64,000 bases of DNA, from the NCBI GenBank assembly GCA_010093485.1, contig MU001494.1:64758-128757 (forward strand), read 5' to 3'. Below, one piece after another: positions 21,600 through 32,781 of this stretch. How positions within the stretch are numbered: position 1 is the stretch's first letter; each line of letters starts with the position of its first letter. Both the position numbers and the translations under genes were made by a program. This DNA comes from Karstenula rhodostoma CBS 690.94. Its lineage: Eukaryota > Ascomycota > Dothideomycetes > Pleosporales > Didymosphaeriaceae. Under the pieces are notes generated by a model. It searched no databases and was not told the DNA's origin. It saw only the letters and a list, made by a program, of their open reading frames with translations.

Positions 21600-24500
21600 A
21601 TGGCGCCCTTCTTCTCCACAAAGCGCAACGCTGCGAAGCGCAATGCCGCGAGCCTCGCGTCGCCCGAGCCCGTGTCGAGTCCGCCGCCCTATCCGCTATC
21701 GAGCCCTGCACATTCAGGCACCGACTACGACTCCCTCTCGAGCCCGCGCCTGGCCGAAAACAACAACACCAACAACAACAACAACAATGCGTCCAGCTCG
21801 CCAGTGTCGCCGTACCCCCCACAGCTGCCTCCGATTCCACGCGTCGCATCCAAGCTAAGCAAGGGCGGGAACAGTTCGCTGCTGAGCCCGCAGCATGTCG
21901 CATCCCACGATGCCAGATCCCCGCCCGCAACATCCCCGCAGGCAGGGAGACAGCGCCCAGCCCTGCGGCCGCTGGGGCAGAGTCTCGCCCAGGTGGTCGA
22001 GAGAACGATGCAGGCACAAAGACCGCCGACCGCCCCCTCGTCGACGCACCATTCGTCACACTCGGTCACATCCTCCAACCACTCCAGCTTCTCCAGGTCG
22101 CAGACGTCTCTCATGAGCGGCCTCAGCGAGAAGCTGTCCAGCACATCGAAGCCCTCGACGCCCTCTGCGCAACCACCCAAAGCCTCCAAATCGAGACTGC
22201 GGAACCCCATGTCGTTGCTGCTGCGCCGGAGGTCTGTCCAGCCGCTGGAGGCTCTGCACGACGAAGCACTCGTAACCCAGCGATCGCCGCCCATCGTCCC
22301 TCCCATCCCGGACAACTACGACCCCAGCATTCGCGGTCGCATCGTGCACGACTTCAGCGCGCCGAGGCCGAACAGAAACTTTTCGTACAACAACGCATAC
22401 GGAACCGAACAGCAAAAATCAGAGCCCAGCCCGCCCAAGATAGAAAGAGAGCATACCCCAGTCTTCACCGAGCACTTCGACGATGACACGAGCTACGAAC
22501 AGAGCCAGGCTGCGATAAGAGCGGAGCAATTGGCCAATAACGACTTTCTGAAGAGAAATTCGTTTATTCCTGAGCCTCCTGGATACTCACCGCCGGCCCC
22601 GCCATCGCAAGATGTTGGCAAGCGAAGTTCGTACCTTGCGGAGCCTCCCGCTCGAACCCCACCGCCGCCCCCGCCAGTGCCGAAGGACTCGCCTACGCTA
22701 CCGCCGCCTCAGTCTGCCCTACCACAGCCACCACCTGCGGAGGCCAATCAGGACTATGCGTCGTTTGTTTTGTCGCCTGTGCAGGAAGCACCGAGTCCAA
22801 CAAGTCCAACCGATGTGTCCGCCGAAGTCACGCCCAGAAAACGAAAATCTACAAAGACGCCACCTTCTTCACGATCGCGAGCTGCGTCAATGACGGACCC
22901 ATCCTTCGTACCCGCTGGCCTGCCTAAACACTTGACAAGTAGGGCTTCCAGGTTTAGCTTCCAGATTGGCGGCGGGGAATCCGCCGCGCAGGAGAAGATG
23001 ATGGAGCAGCGACACATACAGAAAGCCGCAGAAAAAGCATCCAAATCGGAAGCTCGTATGTCGACCAATAGCATAGGAGACGACTACGACGAGTACGGCA
23101 TGGACGATGACTATGACATGGATGGTGGCTACGAGGAAGAAATTCCCATGATTGGAGAAGAAGACGAGTTCGGCGGCGGGTTAGGAGACCAGATGCTTTC
23201 AGCGGGTATGGGGGCCTTCGATTTCTCCTCGTTGTCGATGCAGCCGAACATGAGCTCGCTTGGCATGAACGGCGAGATGAGCACACCAATAGACGCCAAC
23301 GGAGACCGGATAGGATTTGCCATGTCCGAAGAAACGTTCCAGCCAATGGACCCTTCGGCGGCTGGTTCCTTTCTGGGGCTTGGACAGACGCAAATGGAGA
23401 ATGTGCAGGGACTTGGCTTGATGAATCTCCCGCAAGGGCAAGTTCCTGCAGGCAACTTCACACCGGACGAGTCTCCAGTAGATGGGCCGGTTCAACGTAC
23501 AAAATCAGTCACATTTGCTCAAGCGGGCTTGGGCGATGATCTGTATTTCGACGACGGTTTGATAGACGAGCAGGGTGATGTTGAGGCGGCCGACTTCGAC
23601 GAGGAGGTCTTCGATGACCCTGAGGGACCGCTCTTTGACCGCAAAGTGAAGCCTCCGCCCGCAGAAGAGCTACACAATGCTCTAGTATCGCATCCGCTCG
23701 AGAAGCTTAGCTCAGAAACAGGATACGAGGCAGACAACGACACGCTGTCGAAGCACCTCGAGATATCCGAGCCTTCTCTAATGCACAAGACGTCGATGGC
23801 TCAACCAAAATCTGATCGGAACCTGAACGCGTACCACAGTGCGCTTGCGGAAGCTGCCAATCGTGCTGAAGCAGAAGGCCGATTCGCGAGGAAAGCAAGC
23901 GTCGACGTTGGACGGCCAAGCTCCGATGCGGACGATTCTTCTTCGATTAGTAACTCGCGTCCCAGCCTCGTGCCCGATGACGGGCGGTTCAGTCAAGACA
24001 CCACTGGCTTTCCACCTGAGGATGATGCCTTCGGCATGAGCTCAAGTTTCGACGACTACGACTACAGCGAGTACGATGATCTGATGGACGACGACATGAT
24101 GATCGCCGAGGCCAACTCGGAGGCTCTGGCAAACGACTATGAGGGTTTCTACGGGCAAGAGTTTGGATTTTACGCCGGTCCGCAAGGGGAAGCCGTCAAT
24201 GCGTACGGTGGCTACTTCGGTCCTTCGGGACTGGGTCGGACTGTCAGTGGCCGCAATGCAATGCGCGAGCCCAATCTCACACCCATCACCGAGCGCAGCG
24301 AATACAGCACCCGCAACTCTTTCATCAGCGTCCGGAACCTCGGCGACGGCACCAATTCTATCACCAGCCCAGGCTTCATGGGCCAATCGCTCACCAGCCC
24401 GGCTCTGGCCCAGCTCGCCCGAATCAGCCCCTATGGATGGCGTGACGAGGAAGACATGAGTCTCGACGCTTTGATGAGACTACGAAAGGGCGCATTCGGC

Positions 24501-25262
24501 AGCACAGCCAGTCTCCCCGGTGGCAGCCCAGGCACGAGCCCCAGGAACTCATCCCCAATGGGCATGCAGTTTGTCCCGCGCACCGCCAGCCCAGCAGGCA
24601 ACCGCATGCGCCAGCACAACGAAGACTCGTTCGAAAGCGACGGGTCCGCGGCGATTTTAGAAAGCCTCGACGAGTCGGAAGAAGACGACAACGCGCTCGC
24701 GCACTCGGGCCACAGCGACTTCGGCGACGGCGTCCTCGACGACGATGACGCCTACGAAGACCGCCCCGACAGCCCCACCCTCACTGCCAGCGACTACGTC
24801 TCCCTCTCCAGCCCAACAGGCATGCCGTCTCTCGCGACCCAGCCCCTCCCCCTCCCCTCGCCCTCGCCCAGATCCCCGCCCCCAGCAACCACATCCCCTC
24901 ATTACTACCACCCCTTCCACCCCCCGCCACCCCTCTCCCTCTCCCTCCACACATCCTTCCACCCTCCCCCCGCCCCAACTTCGCCCCCGCTCTCCTCCGC
25001 CACAGCAACAACCACCACCTCCGCCCACCGCAGACAGTCCCTCGGCCTCATCTCCCCAATCAGCACCACGAGCCCCGCCACCCCGAGCAACGCGTGGCGC
25101 GCGGGCCACTCCCGCAAGGGCAGCGCCGCGGATAGTGTCGCGTATGTGCGCGAGCACGACGAGTGTGGCGAGGGGCGGTGGGTGCTGGAGCGCAGGCGGA
25201 CGGCAGAGAGTGGGGAGTTGGAACTTGTCGGGAGGGAGGTTGTTGAGGGGGGTAGGATTTAG
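21600..25262 (+). CDS. 1220-residue low-complexity protein, unknown function
   Basis: A single long exon with a good start context. Most of the protein is disordered: an Asn run near residue 55, Pro/Ser tracts, and acidic Asp/Tyr stretches (DDYDEYGMDDDYDMDGGYEEE; a second at about 820). Islands that look conserved are RGRIVHDFSAPRPNRNFSYNN (about 240), SRASRFSFQIGGGESAAQEKMMEQRHIQKA (about 455), and the very C-terminus WVLERRRTAESGELELVGREVVEGGRI. The conserved end and repeated SP/TP sites suggest a phosphorylated cytoskeletal or signalling scaffold, but no domain is recognised. The 3' part (about 24780-25030) is strongly C-rich on the + strand, which creates a long antisense shadow frame. 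Confidence 0.75.
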   Translation: MAPFFSTKRNAAKRNAASLASPEPVSSPPPYPLSSPAHSGTDYDSLSSPRLAENNNTNNNNNNASSSPVSPYPPQLPPIPRVASKLSKGGNSSLLSPQHVASHDARSPPATSPQAGRQRPALRPLGQSLAQVVERTMQAQRPPTAPSSTHHSSHSVTSSNHSSFSRSQTSLMSGLSEKLSSTSKPSTPSAQPPKASKSRLRNPMSLLLRRRSVQPLEALHDEALVTQRSPPIVPPIPDNYDPSIRGRIVHDFSAPRPNRNFSYNNAYGTEQQKSEPSPPKIEREHTPVFTEHFDDDTSYEQSQAAIRAEQLANNDFLKRNSFIPEPPGYSPPAPPSQDVGKRSSYLAEPPARTPPPPPPVPKDSPTLPPPQSALPQPPPAEANQDYASFVLSPVQEAPSPTSPTDVSAEVTPRKRKSTKTPPSSRSRAASMTDPSFVPAGLPKHLTSRASRFSFQIGGGESAAQEKMMEQRHIQKAAEKASKSEARMSTNSIGDDYDEYGMDDDYDMDGGYEEEIPMIGEEDEFGGGLGDQMLSAGMGAFDFSSLSMQPNMSSLGMNGEMSTPIDANGDRIGFAMSEETFQPMDPSAAGSFLGLGQTQMENVQGLGLMNLPQGQVPAGNFTPDESPVDGPVQRTKSVTFAQAGLGDDLYFDDGLIDEQGDVEAADFDEEVFDDPEGPLFDRKVKPPPAEELHNALVSHPLEKLSSETGYEADNDTLSKHLEISEPSLMHKTSMAQPKSDRNLNAYHSALAEAANRAEAEGRFARKASVDVGRPSSDADDSSSISNSRPSLVPDDGRFSQDTTGFPPEDDAFGMSSSFDDYDYSEYDDLMDDDMMIAEANSEALANDYEGFYGQEFGFYAGPQGEAVNAYGGYFGPSGLGRTVSGRNAMREPNLTPITERSEYSTRNSFISVRNLGDGTNSITSPGFMGQSLTSPALAQLARISPYGWRDEEDMSLDALMRLRKGAFGSTASLPGGSPGTSPRNSSPMGMQFVPRTASPAGNRMRQHNEDSFESDGSAAILESLDESEEDDNALAHSGHSDFGDGVLDDDDAYEDRPDSPTLTASDYVSLSSPTGMPSLATQPLPLPSPSPRSPPPATTSPHYYHPFHPPPPLSLSLHTSFHPPPAPTSPPLSSATATTTTSAHRRQSLGLISPISTTSPATPSNAWRAGHSRKGSAADSVAYVREHDECGEGRWVLERRRTAESGELELVGREVVEGGRI

Positions 25263-25516
25263 GGGTTGAGAGGGTTTTTTTTTCTTTGGTAGGGAGGGGA
25301 GGAGGGGCTGGGGGGTTATTGTTAGGGATGGGATGGGACATGTCGGGATGAGATGAGATGGAACTGGTTGGGTTGGGAGGTCTCATGGTACGGGTGCGGG
25401 TGCGGTGCATTGTTTGGCGTTTGAAGCGTTACTGTTCTGTCTCTTTCTCTCTGTCTGTTATGCCTAGCCTTGGGAAGCGACATGAGACGATGCGAGACGA
25501 TGCGAAATACCAAATA

Positions 25517-25535
25517 CCCCCCCCCCCCCCCCCCC
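25517..25535 (+). repeat. Homopolymer C19
   Basis: Nineteen consecutive C residues. Length may be unreliable in assembly. Confidence 0.9.
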
Positions 25536-25692
25536 GATAGATAGCAGGTCTGGAAACCGCGTACGGTACGGTACGTTGCATTACATTACGTTACGTTACG
25601 TACGATGTGCATGCATGTACGAGCAGAATCCACACCACGCTTGCGTGCAACCCAAGCCAACCCAGTCTTTCGTTGGTTCGAAAATGTGTTTA

Positions 25693-25716
25693 CTTGCTTG
25701 CTTGCTTGCTTGCTTG
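25693..25716 (+). repeat. (CTTG)6 microsatellite
   Basis: Six tandem CTTG units in the spacer between two convergent genes. Confidence 0.85.
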
Positions 25717-25823
25717 CTCGTGCTATCCGCCCAACTACGCTACCTACCACACCCAACCCAACGTCTACCACCCAATGCCATGCATGCACTTCCCCAGCTT
25801 TGCCCTCACCCTCAACCCAACCC

Positions 25824-28800
25824 CTAGCTCAAATCGAACCCCGCCCCACTAAACACACTATACAGCAACTTCTCCCTCAACACGCCCTCATCCCTATACA
25901 TGGGCAACTTCAACAAATTCACACACGTGCTCGTACTAGGCAGCCTCTCCTGATCGCTTCCCGCGTCTCTAATGCTAAACCTAGGATTCAGCGTGCGAAA
26001 CCCCAACAGCGGCGCGCGCGGCGTGCTGGTCACGAACTTGAGGACCGCCCTCCTCTCGCGGTCGCCGAGCGCCTTCATCGTCTTCCAGAAAAGCTGGACG
26101 GTGGGGTGTTCGAGGCCGTCGTCGCCGATGACGTAGGTGCCGCCGTAGAGCGTGTTGCGGCGCAGATCGTCGACGTCGATGGACGACGAGGTCCCGCCGA
26201 CGAGGGTTTGCAGCTCGGGCGCGTTGAACATGGAGAGCCACGAGGGCTGGATCATGGCTGAGAGGCCGCGGAGGAAAGCTGCCGTCTGGAGGAAGGGTTG
26301 GTTCTGCAGGCGGTGCCGCGCCACGTAGCTGATGTAGACGAGGCGGTTTTGGTTGGTGACAGGCGTGTTGGCGCCGTCGGGGCGCAGCTCTTTGGTCACG
26401 GCTTTGGTTTTCTTGGTCGCGTGGTCCGTGACGACGGTGTCGGTGATGGTGAAGTTGAGGCCGAAGTCCTCGACATCGCCTGGTCTGGATGTGAGTACAT
26501 GACGAAAGGTAAAAGATGCGGCGACTTACCATCGTAGGTTTTGAGCTTGTGCAGGCCTTGGTAGAGCTCTTCGTCCAGGTCGCGGATATCGTTCAGCGTG
26601 GGGCGGTAACCCGTCTCGTTTGGCGCAGAGCCCGTGCCGCCCGTCAATGCCCATTTGCGCAAGAAAAAGGGGGCGAAATTCACATCCACGAGGATACCTA
26701 GGTCCAGTCAGTAGGATTCTTGGGGTGCCACGCATGTAGGAATACTCACCCTCGTACATGCACTTGCCAATGATGCGCCCCAGGAACTCGTAGCGCTGAA
26801 GAGACTCGGACACCTGCTGGCGAAATTCTGTGCTACCCTCGGGCAGTCCTATCTTTGACCTCAATACCTCCTTAAGCTCTTCCACGGCCGACGGGTTCGG
26901 ATACAAGAGGTGCTGACTATTCGCAATAAACATGTCGATGCCGTCCTCGGTGGGCGCAAACGCGGTGCTTGTGACGCTGGTGAGAAACTCTTTCGTGACA
27001 CCTCCGCCATCGATACCAGCTTCTGCCTGATCGAACTGGTCCACAAATGTGATTTGGATGGGCTCTTTCAGGCCTTCGCCAAGGTCGTAGAACTGAGCAA
27101 AAGCGTCATCGAACTCTGCACCACGACGGACACGTGCGGCATGCTTGTCGAACTGGTGCGGTGCATCGGGTCGCTGCATGATACGTAAACGCCACGACTC
27201 AGGGTCCGAGCTGCCTCTTCGTTTCGTCTGATCAAAGTTAGCCTTGTGTTACCTCTCAGATCCCTCGAGGATACTCACCATGTCAAGAGTAACAAATTCG
27301 CGGAAGATCTGCACACGAGTGGTGAAGGGTATGAAGAAGGGCATGTTCTGCAGGATCTCGAGACGCGGTGCAACAGCCTGTAGATACCTTCTGCGCGATG
27401 CTTTCCGCTGCTGTCGTTGGAGCCTCTCTAATCTCCGCTGCTGCTGGGTCCTACCGGTTCCAATTAGCTGTGGTGTATCGTCAAAGTCGTCTTCATCGTT
27501 TTCTATGTCTTCCATATCTTCTTCTTGTATCTTATGTCGGCTTTCTTCCTCTTCAACGACTGCCGGGATGAAGCCTATCATATCAAATCTCGAGGTCATC
27601 AACCAATGATCGTCGGGCAAGAATTTTCGGCGGGAGTCGCGCTCGTAGACCATACGCACCAGACCAGTGACAAGGCCCTTCACGTAGTCAAGCGTCAAGC
27701 CCGCGACGCCTCCCAATGAGGGCTCCGCATCTTGTTTTTGTTGCTGAGCTTCGGCAGCTTGGGGATTGAAGAAGCTTATGCCGCTGCTAGCTGTGTCTCG
27801 CTCGTCCGACTCGTTGATGTCAGAAGCGTTGAAGTATAAAGTGAAACCAAGGTTTTTCAAGAAGGTTGTCAAATCTTTCACATCGGCCAAGGGCAAGGAA
27901 CCTCCCGAGAAGAATTCCTCATCGTCGGTGACTTTCAGGACAAAGGTATAGAGCTCTAGGAAGACAAGTACTACTCGCCACTCATCAGCTCTCACAGCAG
28001 CGAGATCTACCTCTTGTCTGGGAGCTTGCCAGAAGGGGTTCGCGGATAAGCTTGCGGAGGAAGCAGCGCCATTGGACTGGGCTGCTTTCGGTCGCAATAG
28101 ATCCACAGCGGCTCTTGAATCACGTGTAATAGTGCTGAAAACGGAGGATCGCTGGGATGCTTGCCAGAAATATTTGATAGCGGGGAGTTTCCTGCCCTTC
28201 CCGGACTGCGCATTCGACGGTCCAATGTACAGCCACATACGAATCTCATCGCCTCTTCTAGGAAAGAAGCGGAGGAGAGCGAGGGCGTAGTTGGCCAACT
28301 GACGCGCCTCCTCTACCTTCTCATCCTCGCTCGCTTCTGGTGATTGGGAAGACTCGGCCAGGAGGTTGCCGATGCCCTCCTGGTTCACCAGTGATAGTAT
28401 CTGTTCCCTCAAAAAGTCATTCACAGCCACCTCTTCCAGACCCGATTTTTCTTCGTCTGAGGCTGACCCTTCAATGGTATTGGTTGGTAACGAGTTCACA
28501 AGCAGTGAGACCACCGTGACGAAATCCTTGTGAACAGCGTAAGCCTCGGATGACCGGAAGTTGTGTGCATAGCGATGGAAATATATGAACAGTCCCAAAA
28601 AGTGTATGCGGCTGTCCACATCTGCCAGCTCCGGTCGTGACTGCAGCCCGTTCTCCTTGAGACAGGTCGCTAGCGCACTCGCCAACAGCTTGTAGTTGAT
28701 GGCGTTCGCCAGCGAGTCTCGAAACTTTGTTATGAGTGGTGTCGTGTCGGCGCCAAGCATGCGGATTGTTAGGAATTCAAAACCGAATGCCTCGTATGCG

Positions 28801-29546
28801 TTCAACGTGTATCCAGTCACCGTCTTCAGCGGCGCAACGATGACTGGCAGGATGGCTTCGAGGTTTGTGGCTGCCTCGGTCGAATCTGTTGGCTCTTCGT
28901 TGGGTGCTATCATTGCGGAAAGTGCATGCGCCAGGGTGTGAAAGTACTGAGAGCCATTCTGAGCTGTCAGTGCGGGTATCTGCTCTGCCAGGAATCTAGT
29001 TGTGCCCAGAAAGTCTCCAAAACCATCCCGGGGCGATTTTTTATTTGTCTGGCGGTCCAGGATCCTCAAGACTATCCGCTGCAGCTCGAGGTATGCTGGC
29101 GGCCAGGCTCCGCCCGCCTCAATGCCCAGAGCTCGCACCGTTTCCACCTGCCGCCGACAGAAGACGCGGACGCGTGCGAAGTCGTCTTCATGCCGCGTGC
29201 TTGCAAAGCGTAACAGCCGCTGCAGCTGCGACAAAGCCTCTTCTTCGGAGCTGTATGGCGTAGGTTCAGGCGAGCCAGCCGTCGGGCTGTCGGCAGCATC
29301 CCACTCCTGGCGCAACAGGCCGCCAACCTGGTCCCTGCTGCGATGTCCGCGCCATACCCGCTGGATCGTCCTGGCCGCCTTCTGTGTCTCCCGCTCCCGC
29401 TGCCGCTGGGCGCGGTCCTGCTGGGCGCGGTCGAGGGTGGCTTGCGAGCCGCTTCCGGAGCCGGTGCTGCCAAACGCGTGCGTCTTGCGGCCGCTGAGGT
29501 TGACCTGGCGAGGCCGTCGAGTGTTGCCCGTGAAGCTGGTGAACAT
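25824..29546 (-). CDS. hul5: HECT-type E3 ubiquitin ligase Hul5/UBE3C
   Basis: Four exons: 29546-27279, 27227-26750, 26697-26530 and 26479-25824, with introns of 50-52 nt, giving 1189 residues. The N-terminus carries an IQ-like helix (KAARTIQRVWRGHRSR), as in UBE3C/Hul5. A long helical middle follows. The HECT domain fills the last 400 residues: RGAEFDDAF, GIDGGGVTKEF, RYEFLGRIIGKCMYEG, HPTVQLFW. The catalytic Cys is about residue 1157 in STSTCVNLLKLP, followed by the conserved aromatic/acidic tail. Hul5 works with the 26S proteasome, extending ubiquitin chains on stalled or misfolded substrates, and is nuclear/cytosolic in yeast. Length and domain order fit the family. The start ATG lies just before the family N-terminus (MFTSFTGNTRRPRQVNLSGRK), which is typical for Hul5. 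Confidence 0.95.
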
Positions 29547-30186
29547 GGCCGAGAGCGCAGGCGACCGCCCGCTCGATGTCGGTGGTTACAAGAAGCGAAG
29601 GCGAAGGCTGCCGTGGAGCGAGCGCGGCATCGATAAGGGCGACAAGCTCGGTATCGGTTCGAACAGTATTTGTAAAGCTCTGTGGCTCTACGGGGGGGTC
29701 GTGGGCCTCCAGTCACGGGGAGTGTAGGAGACGAGTGCAGGGAAGCTGAGGCGAGTACGAGTGTGAGTGTGTGTGAGTGTGAGTGCAAGGGCAGCGACGG
29801 CAGCAACCGAGTACGTCACTGCATGGGCAACGCGATGCTTTCCCGGGCGGACAGTACAGGAAAGACAGCAAGTGCCTCGGAGGCAAAGAAAGCCAAACTC
29901 CAGACGAGTATGGATGGTAAAGCAAACCTTCGCCCGGCTTCTAGAAGCTCTGCCAGCAGCTCAGTCAGTATCTGAGGCGGCGGGGCGTCAGCATCACCGG
30001 CCCGCCGCACCTGCTAATTCCGAGCCCTACGCACGGCCCGCTTGCACGTGGCAAAGCTTGGCTTGAGCCTCATCCCCCGACGGCCTGATCCTGGCTGCTT
30101 CTATTCACCTTGATCACCTCGCGTTGAGTCTAGGTACACCCGCCCCCGATGGCCTATCCTGGAGGCTAACCGCGAAAAAACCACCA
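29547..30186. other. HUL5 promoter region
   Basis: Contains a GT/GA-rich microsatellite at 29761-29785 (GTGTGAGTGTGTGTGAGTGTGAGT). No gene recognised. Confidence 0.5.
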
Positions 30187-30495
30187 TCAAAATAACAAAC
30201 CCCGCCCCGACGTCCCCAGCACAAGAATCACGGAAATCGTCCCAGCCACCGCCCTCGTAATCCTCTCCAGCCTTAATCCTCCTTCATGTCTCTGATACGG
30301 CGGTAATTCCTCTTCGCCAAGCTCGATATCCGCATCGTCAAACTCTATTGCCCCGAGCGGATTCGCCCCGTGCAGCTGCCGTACCACGTGATGTTCGTCA
30401 TTCACAATGGAGCTTGGTCCGTTTAGCGAGACGGCGACGTAGGCTTCGGAGTAGCGCGGTGGTGGGCACGTGACGAAGTCTGAGTCGGTGTCCAA
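30187..30495 (-). CDS. Small hypothetical protein with PPxY-type motifs
   Basis: Single exon, 102 residues, starting MDTDSDFVTCPPPRYSEAY. The middle is acidic (EFDDADIELGEEELPPYQRHEGG). The C-terminus is hydrophobic (AVAGTISVILVLGTSGRGLLF) and could be a tail anchor. The codon third-position G/C bias resembles the neighbouring real genes. PPRY and PPYQ are near matches to WW-domain ligands, as seen in arrestin-adaptor or Nedd4-type substrates. No family is recognised, and the frame could also be a terminal exon of something longer. Confidence 0.5.
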   Translation of the reverse strand: MDTDSDFVTCPPPRYSEAYVAVSLNGPSSIVNDEHHVVRQLHGANPLGAIEFDDADIELGEEELPPYQRHEGGLRLERITRAVAGTISVILVLGTSGRGLLF

Positions 30496-30950
30496 GTAGA
30501 TCGAGGCGTGGTGGTGAGGAGGCTCAGGGGTGTAGGGTGGTGCGGTTTCTGCTTAGGAGCTGGGGAACGTGATGGAGGACAGTTCGTGTGGGGTTGTGGG
30601 AGATCATGCATTTCTGCTGTGGGTGGTGCACAAGCCTGAGCTGCGTTGCGGTGTGCGGGACCCATGGCGCGGACTTGGTCGTGGTGATGTGATCGGTTTG
30701 ATTTGGCTTGTATTGGGATGGCACGGCGGTGTGAGTGCAGTCGTCTAGACAATATGTAGGGCTTTGCGATCAGAAGAAGTTGGAATTGCCGCAGCATCCT
30801 CTTTGGCTTCGTTTCTTTCTATCTGTGCCAAAAAAAAAAAAAAGTATTTCGTGTTGTGCTAGACCTCCTGTTGAGTCCCACACGCACCATATCGAACCAA
30901 GGTTTGCACTCCCACCTACCCAACACCCACGCCAACCCAACAATGTCAAA
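30496..30950. other. Spacer with poly-A tract
   Basis: Between the small minus-strand gene and a plus-strand gene. An A14 run lies at about 30830-30843. No gene seen. Confidence 0.45.
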
Positions 30951-32056
30951 ATGTGTTTTTGCATTATTCCAGCACGCCCAGCTCCTCCCAACTTCCGCAT
31001 GCACGCAGCTGCCCGCCAGTACAAGTAAACCTGCCATCTCAATCAGTGCAGCCGACTCAACTTACACCAGGCCTCATCCCAAACGACTACACAAAAAATC
31101 GTGCACTACACAATCCTCCCCACATCCTCCGCCTCTTCCCTCGAGCCTTTTGACGCCAACGGAATCGAACACCTCGAAGACTCTGCCATCCTCGTCATCA
31201 ACGTTGACGACATCTACGCCATGGCGAACACTCTTCTCATAGGTAAGTCAACCCCATCATATGCACCACAGTATTAACCTTCCCCAACAGTGCTCACCGC
31301 CATCCTAGGCCTCATTACCACACAAAACTTCGCAGACGCAGCTCTAGGTGACGAGACATGGTCCACGTGCATGGACGCAGCGACGCAGTGTTTGGAAATT
31401 CTGCTCACCGGAGCATTCTGGGCATGGGTGTGCGCAGTCGTGTATGTGTTAGTTTGCGGGGCTGTCAAGTTGTGTGTTGGGGATGGGTTTGTTATTGTTT
31501 GTGTGGGGGTGTTTGAATGAATGAAAGGGGAAAGGGGAAGCAAACAGCAATACGGTGGGTGTATTAAAGCTGGTTCAGTTCAGTACCCAATCCAATCCAA
31601 TCCAATCCCCTCTCCTATACTCTACTTCAAAAACAACACCACTACCACACCAACTCCACGTCGTATCGCTACCAACACTGCTCATCTCCAACTTGGTTCT
31701 CAAAAATGCCCACAACCGTACGCACCCCCACCCCTCCTTATCTACCACGCTAACCCACCCCAGCTCCATCTCCACCCCTTCCCCAAACTCAGCGACTTCG
31801 GTACCCTCCCTCCCTTCCCCGTCCACCAGCGCAGCGCAGCGATGCTAACCCAACCCCCTCTCCAGCAATCAGCATAGTAGCCGCAGCAATGGTGATGCCC
31901 ATGTTCTGGCTGCTCTTCGAGTTCTTCACGCTCATCCGCAATGTCGTCTTCCACAGCGGATGCGGGATGCTTGTCGGGACTACGGTTTTGTTGGGGGTGT
32001 GGCTTAAGGTTGTGGCGCCGGGGGTGAGGGGGGAGAGGGACGAGGAGGGGATTTGA
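30951..32056 (+). CDS. Multi-exon membrane protein, structure only partly resolved
   Basis: Three coding pieces are visible. Piece a ends at 31242 and reads ...EPFDANGIEHLEDSAILVINVDDIYAMANTLLI. A 48-nt intron (GTAAGT donor, CCCCAACAG acceptor) joins it in frame to piece b from 31291, VLTAILGLITTQNF, with a second hydrophobic helix ILLTGAFWAWVCAVVYVLVCGAV. Piece c (31866-32056), after CCTCTCCAG, reads ISIVAAAMVMPMFWLLFEFFTLIRNVVFHSG and ends at TGA 32056. Together these give about three or four membrane helices. The first exon is unclear (possibly MCFCIIPARPAPPNF at 30951), and so is the join between b and c (about 400 nt). No family is recognised. A further hydrophobic frame at 32403 may belong to a separate gene. 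Confidence 0.4.
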
Positions 32057-32781
32057 GGGGGGTGAATGGTGTTAGGGGTGGTTGTGTGGGTGTGAGGGCG
32101 TGGGCGGTGGTGTAAAGTACTAGATCGCATGTTTGAGTGTGCTGGGTTGACCCGGGAGAGGCAATGCGGTGCTCGGGAATTTGGCGTAGTACTGCGGCGA
32201 TGGTGTACACCGTTATTGGATGGTTAGTCATGGAAGCGCATAAACCTTGGTTCAGGTAGACTATGAACCGTGGGGGTTGCAACGTGCATCGATTTTTAGC
32301 CACTTTGCTGGGTGCCATTCTTTCCTTACCATACGACAACACTCAACCGTGGGTACCATCTATGACCCCCTCGACCCACGAATGATAGCAAGAAGGGTGT
32401 GAATGGTGGTGATACTTGCGGCGATGGCGACGATTGTGGGGGTTATCGTGTGGCTGCAGACGAGGGTGGGAGGGGAGAGGATAGGTGAGTACAACCAGGA
32501 TGGGGTATCAAAAATGAAAGATTGTAGTGAGGAGTGGAGGAAGTGGTGGGGTCTCGTCTCCCGGGGCAGGCCATCACTGCGGCGAGCTTCGGGTTGTCTT
32601 CGCTTGAAAACAAGATCGGAGGTCTGGCGTATAACTACCCGAGTACACCAGGCTCGACTATCAGGTGTGGGAAGAAAATCTATTATCGCATAAAAAAGTC
32701 TGGGTATAGAGCGCGAACAACATGTAATGATACAAAAAGATAAGAAATCCGAAGCAGTGTAAGCCCATCAATGCGCGAACG
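32057..32781. other. Spacer with one hydrophobic short frame
   Basis: A plus-strand frame at 32403 begins MVVILAAMATIVGVIVWLQTR, a clear single hydrophobic helix, but the rest (to 32693) has no coding character I can support. Confidence 0.3.

Larger units (their letters stand above)
25263..25823. other. Convergent spacer rich in simple repeats
   Basis: Between the 3' ends of the 1220-residue gene (+) and HUL5 (-). Contains a C19 run, GTACG/TTACG repeats and a CTTG repeat. No gene. Confidence 0.6.

Noticed and set aside
21277..22059. Cys/Arg-rich 260-codon minus-strand frame
   Set aside because: Antisense of the start of the 1220-residue gene and its repeat-rich leader; no splice or family evidence.
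24657..25157. Gly/Arg-rich 166-codon frame on the minus strand
   Set aside because: Shadow of the C-rich 3' end of the 1220-residue gene; composition (GGGG, RGRGRG) follows from codon choice opposite.
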